A stretch of 64,000 nt of DNA, taken from assembly GCA_016927905.1 (NCBI GenBank), contig JAFGLW010000001.1, positions 359,718 through 423,717 on the forward strand. The letters run 5' to 3'. The position numbers and the translations under genes are program-made. The stretch is from a candidate division CSSED10-310 bacterium (lineage in GTDB: Bacteria; CSSED10-310; JAFGJC01). The notes under the pieces are model-generated. The model was not told where the DNA came from, searched no databases, and saw nothing but the letters and a program-made list of their open reading frames with translations. Shown here in pieces: positions 46,083 to 57,100 of the stretch; position 1 is the stretch's first letter, and the number at the start of each line of letters is the position of its first letter.

Positions 46083-47903
46083 ATGCAATACCAGGCAGAC
46101 GACATCCAGGATCCTTACCGGCAGAAAATCGAATGGCCAGTGCTGAAACAACTGCTGCCGCGGTTCAGGCCCCACCGGTGGAGTCTGACAGCCTGCGCCC
46201 TGCTGCTGGCGGCTTCCTCCCTGCTCTCCCTGTCAGGACCTCTGCTTGTCAGGCACGCCATCGATGTCAATTTTCCGGATGGGGACATTCCCGGGCTTCT
46301 TCAAACGGGATTGCTGTATTTCAGTATCATTCTGCTTTCCTTCGGGGTCACCTATCTCCAACAGGTCAAACTGGAAATCGTGGGGCAGCGGATCATCAAG
46401 GAAATCCGTATCGATACGTTCAGCCACCTGACCCAACTTCCCCAGTCGTTTTTCGATACCCACCCCGTCGGACAGATCCTGTCCAGAATCGAAAGCGATA
46501 CCGAAGCCCTGCGGACAATGTTCACCTATACCGTGGTGACCATTCTGTCCGATCTGCTGATGATGTTCGGAATGCTGGGAGTCATGTTTGTCCTGAGTCC
46601 CCGGCTGACGCTCATTCTGCTTGCCGTGATACCCCTGGTCGTTTTCACGGTGCGGTATTTCAACAAACGGATCGTTCCGATTTTTGTCGAGGTTCGAAGA
46701 AAAACCGCCGAAGTTTATGCTTACCTGGAAGAATACATCCGGGGCGCACAGATCGTGCAGTCTTTCGACCAGGAAACCAACGTAATCGATCGGATGAATG
46801 CGGTGAACCGGTCGAAATTCAATATCGAATATCCCGGGGAGAAACTGTCAAATTATTTCGGACACATGGTGTTTCTGCTGAGCACACTGGCGACGGTGCT
46901 GATCCTGTCGTTCGGCGGCAGATGGGTCCTGAAGCGCCCGGATCTCCTGAGTATCGGGACACTGGTGGCATTTCTCGGCTACATTCAGAGATTCTTCGGA
47001 CCGATTTTTCACTTGAGTGAACAGATCAACATCATTCAGAAAGCCTTTGCCGGAGCCAAACGCATCGATGATATTCTCAATACACCCACTCAGAACCAGA
47101 TCGTGCTGAAACGGCTTGATCCCGCGGATTCCGTGACGGACAAGCCCGAAGGCCGATCGGAACCGGTCGTCGAATTCCAGGATGTTTGGTTCGCATACAA
47201 TCCTGACGATTGGGTGCTCAAGGGAATATCCTTCAGGTTGGAGAAAGGCCGGCGCTTGGCCGTCGTGGGACCCACCGGCGGCGGCAAGAGCACGATCATC
47301 AGCCTGCTGTACCGATTCTATGTTCCCCAGAAAGGCCGGATTTCCATAAACGGCCGGGATATCAACCGGATGAATCCCGAGGAATTCCGCAGTTCGATCA
47401 GCCTCGTTCTGCAGGATATCGTGCTGTTCCCCGGAACCGTGATCGACAATCTGCGGCTGGATGATCCCGATATTTCGGAAGAAATGGTCATGCGGGCGAT
47501 CAATACGGTCCACGCCGGCGATCTCATCCGGCGCATGGACCTGGGCCTGAAAACTCAGTTGACGGAGCACGGCACCAACCTGTCGGTGGGGGAACGGCAG
47601 CTTTTGAGTTTTGCCCGTGCGCTCGTTTTCAATCCGGAAATACTTGTTCTGGACGAAGCGACGGCCTCCATCGATCCACTGACCGAGCATCGGGTTCAGG
47701 GCGCGATGAAAACCCTTCTGAAGGAGCGGACGGCCCTGATCGTGGCACACCGTCTCCAGACCATAGTGGATTGCGATGAAATCATGGTCATCCAGGACGG
47801 GCGGGTCATGGAACATGGAACCCACTCCGACCTGATCGCTCAAAAAGGCCTGTATTTCAATCTCTGCCAGTTGCAGTTCACGGCAGGCGGAATCCCGTCA
47901 TGA
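46083..47903 (+). CDS. ABC exporter half-transporter with canonical Walker B
   Basis: 606 residues: six membrane helices (about 20-320) and an ATPase domain. Walker A is GPTGGGKST, Q-loop VLQDIVLFPG, Walker B LVLDEATASID with the catalytic Glu, and the H-loop AHR. The signature reads LSVGERQ, not the usual LSGGQ. It overlaps the next gene by 4 bases and the two surely form a heterodimer (MsbA/Sav1866-like fold, as BmrCD or TM287/288). Its substrate could be a lipid, peptide or drug. The leader before 46083 is short and no strong ribosome site was seen. Confidence 0.9.
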   Translation: MQYQADDIQDPYRQKIEWPVLKQLLPRFRPHRWSLTACALLLAASSLLSLSGPLLVRHAIDVNFPDGDIPGLLQTGLLYFSIILLSFGVTYLQQVKLEIVGQRIIKEIRIDTFSHLTQLPQSFFDTHPVGQILSRIESDTEALRTMFTYTVVTILSDLLMMFGMLGVMFVLSPRLTLILLAVIPLVVFTVRYFNKRIVPIFVEVRRKTAEVYAYLEEYIRGAQIVQSFDQETNVIDRMNAVNRSKFNIEYPGEKLSNYFGHMVFLLSTLATVLILSFGGRWVLKRPDLLSIGTLVAFLGYIQRFFGPIFHLSEQINIIQKAFAGAKRIDDILNTPTQNQIVLKRLDPADSVTDKPEGRSEPVVEFQDVWFAYNPDDWVLKGISFRLEKGRRLAVVGPTGGGKSTIISLLYRFYVPQKGRISINGRDINRMNPEEFRSSISLVLQDIVLFPGTVIDNLRLDDPDISEEMVMRAINTVHAGDLIRRMDLGLKTQLTEHGTNLSVGERQLLSFARALVFNPEILVLDEATASIDPLTEHRVQGAMKTLLKERTALIVAHRLQTIVDCDEIMVIQDGRVMEHGTHSDLIAQKGLYFNLCQLQFTAGGIPS

Positions 47904-49705
47904 ATCATTTTAAGGCCAATATGAAATGGCTGGGCGGATTTTACAAACCGTTCAAATTGCGCCTGTGGGGGATCGCTTTGCAGTCGATCCTGGTGGCGGC
48001 GCTGACCGCGGCGATGCCATACATTTACATCCGGATCATCGACGGCATCCAGGAGCACTTGTCGGCCGGTTTCATCATCAAATCCGTGGGTATCCTGCTG
48101 GTGCTCGGACTTCTGAATTTTGGATTTTCCGTGACCAACGCCACCCGGAGAGCTAAAACCAACCTGGAACTGGAATGGCATTTCCGCCAGAAGACATTCG
48201 CAAAACTGATCCGTATGGATCAGTCTTTCTTCACCCGATTCCGCCTGGGCGACGTGGTGACCAGACTCACCGACGATGTGGGTCGAAAACTGAGCTGGTT
48301 TGCTTGCTCCGGGATATTCAGAGCGTTCGAATCGGTTCTGAAATTCGCTTTCTGCCTGACCGTCATGGTGATCATCAATCCCGGGCTGACTCTGATCGCG
48401 GTTGCGCCGTTCCCTTTCCAGGTTCTGCTCTACATCAAATCCGCCGCCATTCTGGACCAGCGGTTCGGGCAGCTTCAAAAAGCCATTTCTAGGGTGAACG
48501 AAATGATCGAATCGTGCTTTTCGGGAATCCGGATCATCCAGGCTTACTGCGCCGAAAAGCGGCAGGCGATGAAGTTCGCCGAGGTCGCCCGAGACCGAGC
48601 GGAATCCGAAATCAGCGCCGAGAAAACACACATATTCGTCCATCAGCTCTATGGATATTTCTGGCAGCTGGCCCAGGTCCTGATCCTGATGGCCGGAGGC
48701 TGGATGGTGGTCCGTGGTGAATTGACGGTGGGAGAGTTTGTGGCATTCGATTATTATATTCTCTATCTGGTCTGGCCCATGTTCGATATCGGCGGCTTGA
48801 TGGTTGGATACCGACGGGCCGCAGTTTCCATCGGGCGGCTGCGGGAACTGGATGAATTCTCACCGTTGATTGTGAATCCGCCCGATCCGCTGACCCCATC
48901 CCGGTCATCCGGACAAATCGTATTTCAGGACGTGACGTTCACACGGACCGGACGAGCGGTCGTCGACCGGGTCAGCTTCGACATCGGATCCCATCGAATG
49001 ATTGCGATCGTGGGTGAAATCGGTTCAGGAAAATCAACACTTCTCCAGCTCATCTGCCGCTTCTTCGACCCGGATTCCGGAATCATCCTGCTGGACGGAA
49101 CGCCACTATATATGTTTAATCTGACCGATCTGCGACAACGGATCGGTTACATCTCCCAGGAACCCCTCCTGTTTACCGACACCGTAGAAAACAACATCCG
49201 GTTCGGACGGAACTGGATCGATACCGGTAAGATTATCGAAGCATCAGCTCTGGCACAGCTGACCGATGATGTCTGCCGGTTTAACAGCGGATTTCAGACA
49301 CCCATCGGATTGAGAGGCATGAACGTTTCCGGGGGTCAGAAACAGCGGATCAGTATCGCCCGCGCCCTGGCGGGCGATCCGGTTGTTCTGGTCATGGATG
49401 ATGCGACCGCCCATCTGGATGCGGAAACAGAAAACGTGCTGTGGAACCGGATATGTTCCGTTCTCCCCCGGATCCGCACCTTCGTAACCACCCATCGCAC
49501 TTCAACTCTGGAACGGGCGGATATGATACTGGTCATGAAAAACGGCCAGCTGGTCGAGACCGGTGTGCACCCCGATCTGCTGGACCGGAAAGGTGAATAT
49601 CACCGGATCTACTCAAGACAGAAAATCGAGGAGACCATCATGGAGCGCCGGGTTCACTCGGAATCCGCCCACACGAAACAACCACACTCCGGCGGTTCAG
49701 GCTGA
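47900..49705 (+). CDS. ABC exporter half-transporter with non-canonical Walker B
   Basis: 601 residues, six membrane helices then the ATPase domain. Walker A is GEIGSGKST, Q-loop YISQEPLLFTD, signature VSGGQKQR (canonical), and H-loop THR. Walker B reads LVMDDATAHLD, so the catalytic Glu is Asp. Together with the altered LSVGE signature in its partner, both changes fall in the same composite site, as in asymmetric heterodimeric exporters. The C-terminal 50 bases overlap the convergent beta-helix gene on the other strand. Confidence 0.9.
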   Translation: MNHFKANMKWLGGFYKPFKLRLWGIALQSILVAALTAAMPYIYIRIIDGIQEHLSAGFIIKSVGILLVLGLLNFGFSVTNATRRAKTNLELEWHFRQKTFAKLIRMDQSFFTRFRLGDVVTRLTDDVGRKLSWFACSGIFRAFESVLKFAFCLTVMVIINPGLTLIAVAPFPFQVLLYIKSAAILDQRFGQLQKAISRVNEMIESCFSGIRIIQAYCAEKRQAMKFAEVARDRAESEISAEKTHIFVHQLYGYFWQLAQVLILMAGGWMVVRGELTVGEFVAFDYYILYLVWPMFDIGGLMVGYRRAAVSIGRLRELDEFSPLIVNPPDPLTPSRSSGQIVFQDVTFTRTGRAVVDRVSFDIGSHRMIAIVGEIGSGKSTLLQLICRFFDPDSGIILLDGTPLYMFNLTDLRQRIGYISQEPLLFTDTVENNIRFGRNWIDTGKIIEASALAQLTDDVCRFNSGFQTPIGLRGMNVSGGQKQRISIARALAGDPVVLVMDDATAHLDAETENVLWNRICSVLPRIRTFVTTHRTSTLERADMILVMKNGQLVETGVHPDLLDRKGEYHRIYSRQKIEETIMERRVHSESAHTKQPHSGGSG

Positions 49706-50496
49706 ATCACACGAAACGGGCGAAACCCGTTCAGCTCCACGATGTTGTTCTCCATCTGGGGCATGCGGTCGGAGGGAAACACCAGTCCGTAAAATCGATT
49801 TCCGGTGATGGAGCAGTTCCGGATCGTGATCGTCCCTCCGGAGTGGGAATCCGGTTCGCCGCCGGGATTGATGATGACGATTCCGAAGAAGTTGCCGGGA
49901 TGATTCCGGATATCTGGTTCCCACCGGGTGAATGTGGGATACCCGATCCGGCAGTCTGTGATGATCGATTCTTGCTTTTGGGCGTCATACTGGAACAGAA
50001 TCGCCGTCCGGCATTTTGTCACCTGGCAGCCGGTCAGTACCGCGGGAACGCGCAGCCGGATACCGATTTCGGCTTCGAACCGGGTGTCCTCCCCGGCCAC
50101 CACCGGAACACTCCGAAGGTTGGAAACGTTCAAGCCTTCGATGACGACTCCGGGTGAATTCACATCGATGACTTCCCGGTATCGTTCGAACGAAGCGGTC
50201 AGAACCGGATGTTCATCAAAACCACCCGGTCGGGCATCCCCCGACCGTGAAATCAGATGAACCGGTTTATCGATGACCAGATGCTCGGAGTAGATCGGAA
50301 ACGCAGGTTCCCATACCACCACGATCCGGTCACCCGGATCGGCCTTCCGTAACGCCTCCCCGATGGTCCGGACCTGGCGGTCGCTGCATTCCATGCATAC
50401 GACGATCTCCCGGCTTCCGGCATTCAGACAGGACAGGAACATCCACCAGGTCATCCAGGCTGTCTTCAACATGCATTTCTTGATCGGATCTTTCAT
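49654..50496 (-). CDS. Secreted right-handed beta-helix protein
   Basis: 280 residues. An N-terminal hydrophobic segment (LKTAWMTWWMFLSCLNAGS) looks like a signal peptide, with Cys at about 19 and 29. The rest is a parallel beta-helix: the IGEALRKADPGDRIVV opening typical of NosD or pectate-lyase-like folds, then repeated I-x-x-C-x-I/V rungs (GVVIEGLNVSNL, VLTGCQVTKC, SIITDCRIGY, ITIRNCSITGN). No catalytic Asp set of pectate lyase is evident. It is divergent from the first C25 peptidase gene and overlaps the ABC gene end by 52 bases. Confidence 0.7.
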   Translation of the reverse strand: MKDPIKKCMLKTAWMTWWMFLSCLNAGSREIVVCMECSDRQVRTIGEALRKADPGDRIVVVWEPAFPIYSEHLVIDKPVHLISRSGDARPGGFDEHPVLTASFERYREVIDVNSPGVVIEGLNVSNLRSVPVVAGEDTRFEAEIGIRLRVPAVLTGCQVTKCRTAILFQYDAQKQESIITDCRIGYPTFTRWEPDIRNHPGNFFGIVIINPGGEPDSHSGGTITIRNCSITGNRFYGLVFPSDRMPQMENNIVELNGFRPFRVIQPEPPECGCFVWADSE

Positions 50497-50638
50497 CTGG
50501 TTTCAAGCCGCCGGAGTCCGAATTGATTATAGAAAACCGGCGATGCCCCTGTCCAGGAATGGTTCGAGTCCGATGCGGGCGCGTCCGTCATTTCGCCTGC
50601 ACAGCACGATTTCCCCCCGAACGGGTCTCCTGTTTTAT

Positions 50639-53600
50639 ATGATATGGACCAATGACCCTTTACGAACAATCCGAAACGCAACCGGTCGCTTGTGCTGTCT
50701 GATCGTTCTCATAACCCGGATTGCGGTTGATCCCGCAGCCGGGTCCGGCGAAAACTGGATGGCTCTGGACACCGAACCACCCGGATCGGCTCCGGATGTG
50801 ACCGTGATCGAATCCACTGCCGACCGCACGGTGATCGCCGTGCAGTTTCACGGCTTCTATTCAGATGAAGAACCGATCGGAAATCGTTTGTTTCAGAGGA
50901 TCCGGATGCCGGGCTGCCGTCAAACCGCCGATCCCGGATACCCGGAACTGCCGGTCCTGGACACCCTGATCGCGATACCCGATGAAGCCGGGATTCAATA
51001 CCATGAGCTCGATCGCCGGAGCATTGTTTTCGAAGGATTCAACGTCTTTCCGGCGCAGATGCCGGGAACGGATGCGAATCGATGGCGGGAACCGGTGATC
51101 GATGAAACCGTTTACCGATCCCGGGATCCCTGCCCTTCTTCAAGCGGATCGGTGTCCGAACCAGCCGTCTGGGGCTATTTAAGAGTTGCCACGGCATTGG
51201 TATCACCCGTGATTTATTCCCCTCAATCCGGGCAGATCCGGGCCGCTGCGGAGGTTCGATATGAAATCACCGCCACGGATCAACCCGGCGCCAATATCAA
51301 AACCAGGCGTCCGGCGGAATTCGTTTCATACGAAAAAGACCTGCTCTACCGGGCTGCCGTAGCCAATTATGACCACCTGGAAATCGACCGCTGGCAAAAC
51401 CGTTCCCTGACGGGTGGATATCTCATCATCGCCCTGGACAACCTGATCGAATCCATACAACCTCTGGCGGACTGGCACCGGGCAGCCGGCAGTTTCGTGG
51501 ATATCCGCCCGGTTTCCGAAGTAGGCAGTGAACCGGCCGAAATCAAAGCCGAAATCCAATGGTATTACCTCTATCATCAAATCGACCGGGTGCTGCTGGT
51601 CGGGCGCCATAACCAGATCCCCATGAACGAATTTTCCTTCGGCGGATATGATGCCATCGGAGATTACGACTATTCCTGTCTGGAGGGTCAGGACTGGTAT
51701 CCGGAAGTCGCGGTGGGCCGGTTTCACACCGATCAGCCGGGCGGGGTGAACCATATGGCGGCCCGGATCCTGAACTATATCCGCCAGCCGCCGGAAACCC
51801 AGTGGTTCAACCGGGCTATGCTGTGCGCGCATGAGGAGGAATATCCCGGCAAATATACACAGTGCAAGACTGATATCCGGGATTCCCCGTATGGATTTGA
51901 ATCCCTGCAGTTCGAAACGTTCTATCCGCCGGAAGGAGCCACTCATGCCCAGGTGAAAACCGCCATCGAACAGGGCTGCGGCTGGATCAACTACCGCGGG
52001 CACGGCAGCATCGATAGTTGGACCTGGTCGATCGGATGGAATACCACTGATGTGTTCAGCCTGCAGAACGGCCCGTTTACGCCCGTGGTGTGGAACATCG
52101 CCTGTGATAATGCGGCCGTTGATTCCGCACAGACCTGCCTGAGCCAGGTCTGGCAGGATGCCGGAAGCAATGGGCAGGGCGGCGCCCTGGCCAATCTGGG
52201 GGCCACCCGCCCGTCGTTCACCTTCGAGAACAACCTGTTCGACAAGGCCCTGTTCAGGGCCCCGCTGGATTCCGGAATCACGACCCTGGGCGATATCGTG
52301 GATTTCGCCCGGGCAACCATCGTCGACGACGGTGCAAACGGCATTTACAACGCCAGAATCTACCTGCTGCTCGGCGATCCCGGTATGAACCTGTACACCC
52401 GCATGCCGGCAACGCCGAACGTGGCATATCCCGAAATGATCGAAAGCGGATACACGGAGGTCCGGATCGGAGTGTTCGATGGATCCCAACCCATCGAAGG
52501 GGCCAGAGTCTGCCTGTACAAACAGGATGAATGCCATGCGTCAGGATTTACCCAGCCGGACGGATTCTGCCTGATTCCGGCTCAGATTCAATCCGGGGAA
52601 GGCCTGGTGAAACTGACGGTAACGGCATTCAACTACCTGCCGTTCCAGACCGAACTGCCCATCGATTCCGGAAGCTGCGGGGAAATCAACCTATCCGAAA
52701 CCATTTACGGATGTACTCAGTGGATCCAGATAACGGTAACCGACACCGATCTGGATATCAACCCGTTCTGCCCGGACCAGGTGTGCATCCAGGTTACCTC
52801 CGACAGCGAACCCACCGGACGGACGGTGATTCTGACGGAAACCTCCGGCAACTCCGCCGAATTTACAGGATCCATCCGGGCATCGGACAGTTATTCCGGT
52901 CCGGGCTACATTCTCGTTTCCGACCTGGATACCGTCGTGGGAACCTATCACGATGCGGATTGCTGCGGTCAACCCCGGACGGTAACCGATACCGCCCTCA
53001 TCGATTGCATGCCACCGGCATTGTCGGTGCCGGAAATAACGGAACTGGGATTCAATAGTGTTTCTTTGGAATGGATATCGAGTGAACCCGGAAACAGCGA
53101 AGTGAACTGGGGAGAAACCGTTCCCCCCAATCAAACCATGATCGATCCTGAAATGAGACTGACCCATTTGTTAACCATCACCGGCCTTTCGGAACAGACA
53201 TTGTATTACTTTGAAATTGCATCCACGGATCCATACGGCAACAGGTCGGTTCACAACAACCACGGACAATACTTCACATTCACCACAATGCCTTCCGGAA
53301 CGCATTCCCCCCGGCCCACTCATACGCCGGAGGGAACACCCGTGACATCCCCCACGCCCCACCCCACATTCACGCCGATCCTCCCGACCGAAACGCCTGC
53401 TCCCCGGCCGACCGCCACATCTGAAATGACACCCGGAGGCACAATGACGCCGACCTGTCCCGGAGCGCCAACGCAAACACCGGACCCGCCGTCTCATACA
53501 CCCACCTCTCCTTCATCCGATCCAACCCGGACTCCGACATCTTCCCGGACCGATACACCGCCTTCAAACCCATCCCCTTCCGGGACGCCGACCCGGATTC

Positions 53601-53995
53601 CCGACCCGTCCGAAACACCCTCGGCGACACCCGGCGCTTACCGGGGATTGAAACTGTACATGCCCGATACGGAAATGCAGGCTTTTGATCTGTTTTACCT
53701 TTATTTCGTTCTGTTCAATCCGGAGCCGGAATCGTATGAATGCGATGTCTATCTCCTTTTGGATATTGCCGGGGAGTATTGGTCATGGCCGGATTGGGGG
53801 CAACTGCCGGAAAGTCTGACCTACCGGTCGTTCACCGTTCCCGCTGAGGATCTGAAAAAACAAGATGTTCTGAGATTCGAATGGCCGGAGGGCGCCGGGT
53901 CAGCTTCCGATCTCCGGTTCATCGCCGGAGCTTTCAAACACCGGCGGTGGGATCCGATCGGCGAGATTGCGGCAATCACCTGGCGGTTTGAATAA
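50639..53995 (+). CDS. Secreted C25 (gingipain-type) cysteine peptidase, first copy
   Basis: 1118 residues from ATG 50639; the open frame further upstream to 50363 overlaps the divergent gene's leader and carries no signal. A hydrophobic segment (CCLIVLITRIAV) after a basic start suggests secretion. An N-terminal prodomain (HGFYSDEEPIGNRLF) leads to the C25 domain at about 270-590, with His455 in YRGHGS and Cys489 in WNIACDNA. After it come Ig-like and fibronectin type III-like domains, a Pro/Thr/Ser linker (884-1000) and a terminal domain (1001-1118) shared with the next gene. Gingipains cut after Arg or Lys; specificity here is unknown. It is followed by its paralogue at 183 bases. Confidence 0.9.
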   Translation: MIWTNDPLRTIRNATGRLCCLIVLITRIAVDPAAGSGENWMALDTEPPGSAPDVTVIESTADRTVIAVQFHGFYSDEEPIGNRLFQRIRMPGCRQTADPGYPELPVLDTLIAIPDEAGIQYHELDRRSIVFEGFNVFPAQMPGTDANRWREPVIDETVYRSRDPCPSSSGSVSEPAVWGYLRVATALVSPVIYSPQSGQIRAAAEVRYEITATDQPGANIKTRRPAEFVSYEKDLLYRAAVANYDHLEIDRWQNRSLTGGYLIIALDNLIESIQPLADWHRAAGSFVDIRPVSEVGSEPAEIKAEIQWYYLYHQIDRVLLVGRHNQIPMNEFSFGGYDAIGDYDYSCLEGQDWYPEVAVGRFHTDQPGGVNHMAARILNYIRQPPETQWFNRAMLCAHEEEYPGKYTQCKTDIRDSPYGFESLQFETFYPPEGATHAQVKTAIEQGCGWINYRGHGSIDSWTWSIGWNTTDVFSLQNGPFTPVVWNIACDNAAVDSAQTCLSQVWQDAGSNGQGGALANLGATRPSFTFENNLFDKALFRAPLDSGITTLGDIVDFARATIVDDGANGIYNARIYLLLGDPGMNLYTRMPATPNVAYPEMIESGYTEVRIGVFDGSQPIEGARVCLYKQDECHASGFTQPDGFCLIPAQIQSGEGLVKLTVTAFNYLPFQTELPIDSGSCGEINLSETIYGCTQWIQITVTDTDLDINPFCPDQVCIQVTSDSEPTGRTVILTETSGNSAEFTGSIRASDSYSGPGYILVSDLDTVVGTYHDADCCGQPRTVTDTALIDCMPPALSVPEITELGFNSVSLEWISSEPGNSEVNWGETVPPNQTMIDPEMRLTHLLTITGLSEQTLYYFEIASTDPYGNRSVHNNHGQYFTFTTMPSGTHSPRPTHTPEGTPVTSPTPHPTFTPILPTETPAPRPTATSEMTPGGTMTPTCPGAPTQTPDPPSHTPTSPSSDPTRTPTSSRTDTPPSNPSPSGTPTRIPDPSETPSATPGAYRGLKLYMPDTEMQAFDLFYLYFVLFNPEPESYECDVYLLLDIAGEYWSWPDWGQLPESLTYRSFTVPAEDLKKQDVLRFEWPEGAGSASDLRFIAGAFKHRRWDPIGEIAAITWRFE

Positions 53996-54178
53996 ATATC
54001 GGCAACCTATACCGATCCGCCCCGCCGCAAAACTCGGAAAATCCGGGTGATTTCCTTAAAAAAGCTTTTCTGGCACACAAATAGCAGGTATGCTTGCGTG
54101 GATTTTGTGTTTCCTGGTGTAAAGCGGGAAATTCAAGGGATTTTTCTGAGTCAATTATCTGGAGGAAGGAGAGGCGGT
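53996..54178 (+). promoter_or_regulatory. Leader of the second C25 gene with a sigma-54-like promoter
   Basis: The stretch holds TGGCAC-ACAAA-TAGC at 54071-54085, which differs from the sigma-54 consensus TGGCAC-N5-TTGC at one position and keeps GG and GC exactly 10 bases apart. Initiation would fall near 54097, leaving a leader of about 80 bases. A double purine-rich ribosome site, GGAGGAAGGAG, ends 7 bases before the ATG at 54179. Sigma-54 use is inference. Confidence 0.4.
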
Positions 54179-57100
54179 ATGATGCAGAAAAAATGGTTCT
54201 TGATGATATGTATCCTGTTTGCCGGCACAATGGCCAGCAGCGCCTGGATCGGCATCGACGGCGCGCCGGAAGGGACGGAACCGGATGTTGCGGTTCTCAA
54301 ATCGGATTCCGGTAGTACGATCCTGGAAATCGACGTGCACGGGTTTTATTCCGAGACCGTCGAGATCGACGGGCGGGAATACCGGGTGATTACCATGCCG
54401 GGATGCACCGGCAGTATCACCGTGGGCGCGCCTTTGGTTCCCCGCCTGCTGGCGCAGGTCGGGATTCCGGATCAGACTGAAGTCACAATCCGGGAAATCT
54501 CCCGGCAGAGCGTGACGCTTCCGGGATATAACCTGTTCCCGGCCCAGCGACCGATGCGAGACGATCAGATGGTTTCGGAGTTCGTCATCGACGACAAGTT
54601 TTACACACTCGTTCCATCCTATCCGGAAAACACCAGCCAGGTGTCCGATCCCGCCATCTGGCGCGATATCCGGCTGGTCACCGCAACCGTCTACCCGATC
54701 ATTGCGCATCCGGGAACCGAAACCATCGATGCCGCCGACCGGATCACGATCGAGCTGATGTATTCCGGTCAATCCCGTATCAATGTCAAAAACCGGACAT
54801 CGAATGAGATCTCCCCGGACTGGGAATCCATTTACCGGTCGTCGATCATCAATTTCGACGCGCTGAACCTGGAAACCCGGGATTCCAGGGATGTATCCGT
54901 CAGATATCTCATCATCGCGGACGACGCGCTGTTGACGGCGATTCAGCCGCTCGCGGACTGGTGGATGCGCGCCGGTCTGAATCCGGTGATCCGGCCCGTT
55001 TCCGAGGTCGGCTCGACCACAACCCTGATCAAGGATGAAATCTATTCTTATTATCTCAATGAAGGAACCGAGTATGTCCTTTTAGTTGGTGAACTGGCAG
55101 CCATCCCGGCGTTTTCTTTCAGCGGGGGTATCGGCGATTACGATTATACCTGTCTTGAAGGAGGCGATTACTATCCCGAAATGGCCGGCGGACGGATCAT
55201 CACCGACGATCCCGGCGTCGTCACCCACGTGGTGACCCGGGTATTGAACTACATTCAGAATCCACCGGCGGACGGCTGGGTTGAAAAAACCATGCTGTGC
55301 GCTCACGAAGAACAGTACCCGGGGAAATATACCGAGTGCAAGAACTGGATCAAGGATTATCCATACTCCATCCAGATTCCCATTTTTGAAACGTATTATC
55401 CGCCGGAAGGCGCTACCCACGCTCAGGTCAAGGCCGCCATGGAAGAGGGCCGGGGAATTGTGAATTACAGAGGGCACGGCAGTACGACCGCATGGGTCTG
55501 GAGCCCGGATTGGAGTGTCTCGGACTGCCACAGCCTGAACAACGGACCTTACACCCCGGTCGTCTGGAACATCGCCTGCGACAACGGCGAGATCGATTCG
55601 TCATCGGAATGTCTGGCGGAAGCCTGGCAGAACGCCGGATCCGCCGGTGAAGGCGGTGCGGTGGTCAACCTGGCGGCAACCCGGTCGTCCTACACCGTCG
55701 AAAACCATGATTTCGACAAGCGGCTCTATCTGGCACCGTTTGATGAGGGTGTCACCCGGGTCGGCGACGTCTGCAACCTGGGCCGGGAAACCATGGTGGC
55801 CATGAGCAGCAACGGCATATACAACGCCCGGATATACATTGTGTTCGGCGATCCGGCGATGGATATCACAACCCTGGGACCGTTCGAACCGGTCGTGGAT
55901 CACCTGCCGACCATCCCCATGGGCGGCGCCGATTATTCCGTGACCGTCAGCTACATGGGATCCCCGGTCGAAAACGCGCTGGTCTGCATCTGGAAAGACA
56001 CCGAAGTGTACGAAGCCGGTCTGACCGACGCGTCCGGAACCATCATCTTCTCCCCCATCATTTCCACAGGCGGAGAAATGAAGCTGACCGTGACCGCTCA
56101 CAACTACCTTCCCTACACCGCGGATGTACAGATCGCCGCGGCCGGATGCGGTGCCATCCTGCTGAACAAGGCTGTCTACAATTGCAATGAGAATATCCTG
56201 ATCCGGGTGTGGGACACGGATCTGAATCTCAATCCCGGCGCGCAGGATACAGCGGTCATTGACATTGCATCCGACAGCGAGCCGACGCCCGAAACCGTGA
56301 TATTGACCGAAACCGGAAATGATACTGCCGAATTCCACGGGACGATTCAAACCTCGGCAACCGAGCCGGGACTCGGATACCTGCTGCTCGCCCACGGCGA
56401 TGCCATCACCGCCCATTACTACGACGAGGATTGCGACGGTGCGCCTCAGGATGTTTACGACACAGCCGTCGCGGATTGTGTCGGCCCGGTGATTTCCAAC
56501 GTGACCATGTCCAACCTGGGCACGGACCAAATCACGATTTCCTGGACAACCGACGAGCTGTCCGATTCGGTCGTGATGTGGGGATTGTCAACGCCGCCCG
56601 ATATCGAAGCATCCGAAACCCGTATGGTCACCGAACATGAAATCGACCTGGAAGGGCTGGAAGAATGCACGCCTTATTACTTTTACGTCATGTCCACGGA
56701 CGCGGGAGGCAACGAAGCCATCGACGATAACGGCGGTGCTTACTACAGTTTCGTCACCCTGAAGCACTACATCCTGTTCGAGGAAAACATGGATGCTGAT
56801 CCCGGATGGACCATATCCGGCGGCCAGTGGGCCTGGGGCCAGCCGACCGGCGGCGGCGGATACTACGGGAATCCCGATCCGACCTCCGGCTACACGGGAT
56901 CCAACGTGATCGGATACAATCTCAACGGCGATTATTCCAACAACATGCCGGCATACTATATCACAACGAATTCCTTCGACTGCTCGGCGGCCACCGAAGT
57001 CAACATGAGTTTCTACCGCTGGCTCGGAGTCGAATCGTCGAGCTGGGATCATGCGGTCATCTCGGTATCCAACAACGGCGGATCATCCTGGACTGATATC

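Noticed and set aside
50363..50638. Upstream extension of the first C25 gene
   Set aside because: It runs over the divergent beta-helix gene and would bury the signal peptide; the ATG at 50639 fits better.
53640..53995. Type IX secretion sorting domain at the end of the C25 proteins
   Set aside because: The terminal domain lacks the features I know of that signal and follows a Pro/Thr linker; left as an unknown domain.
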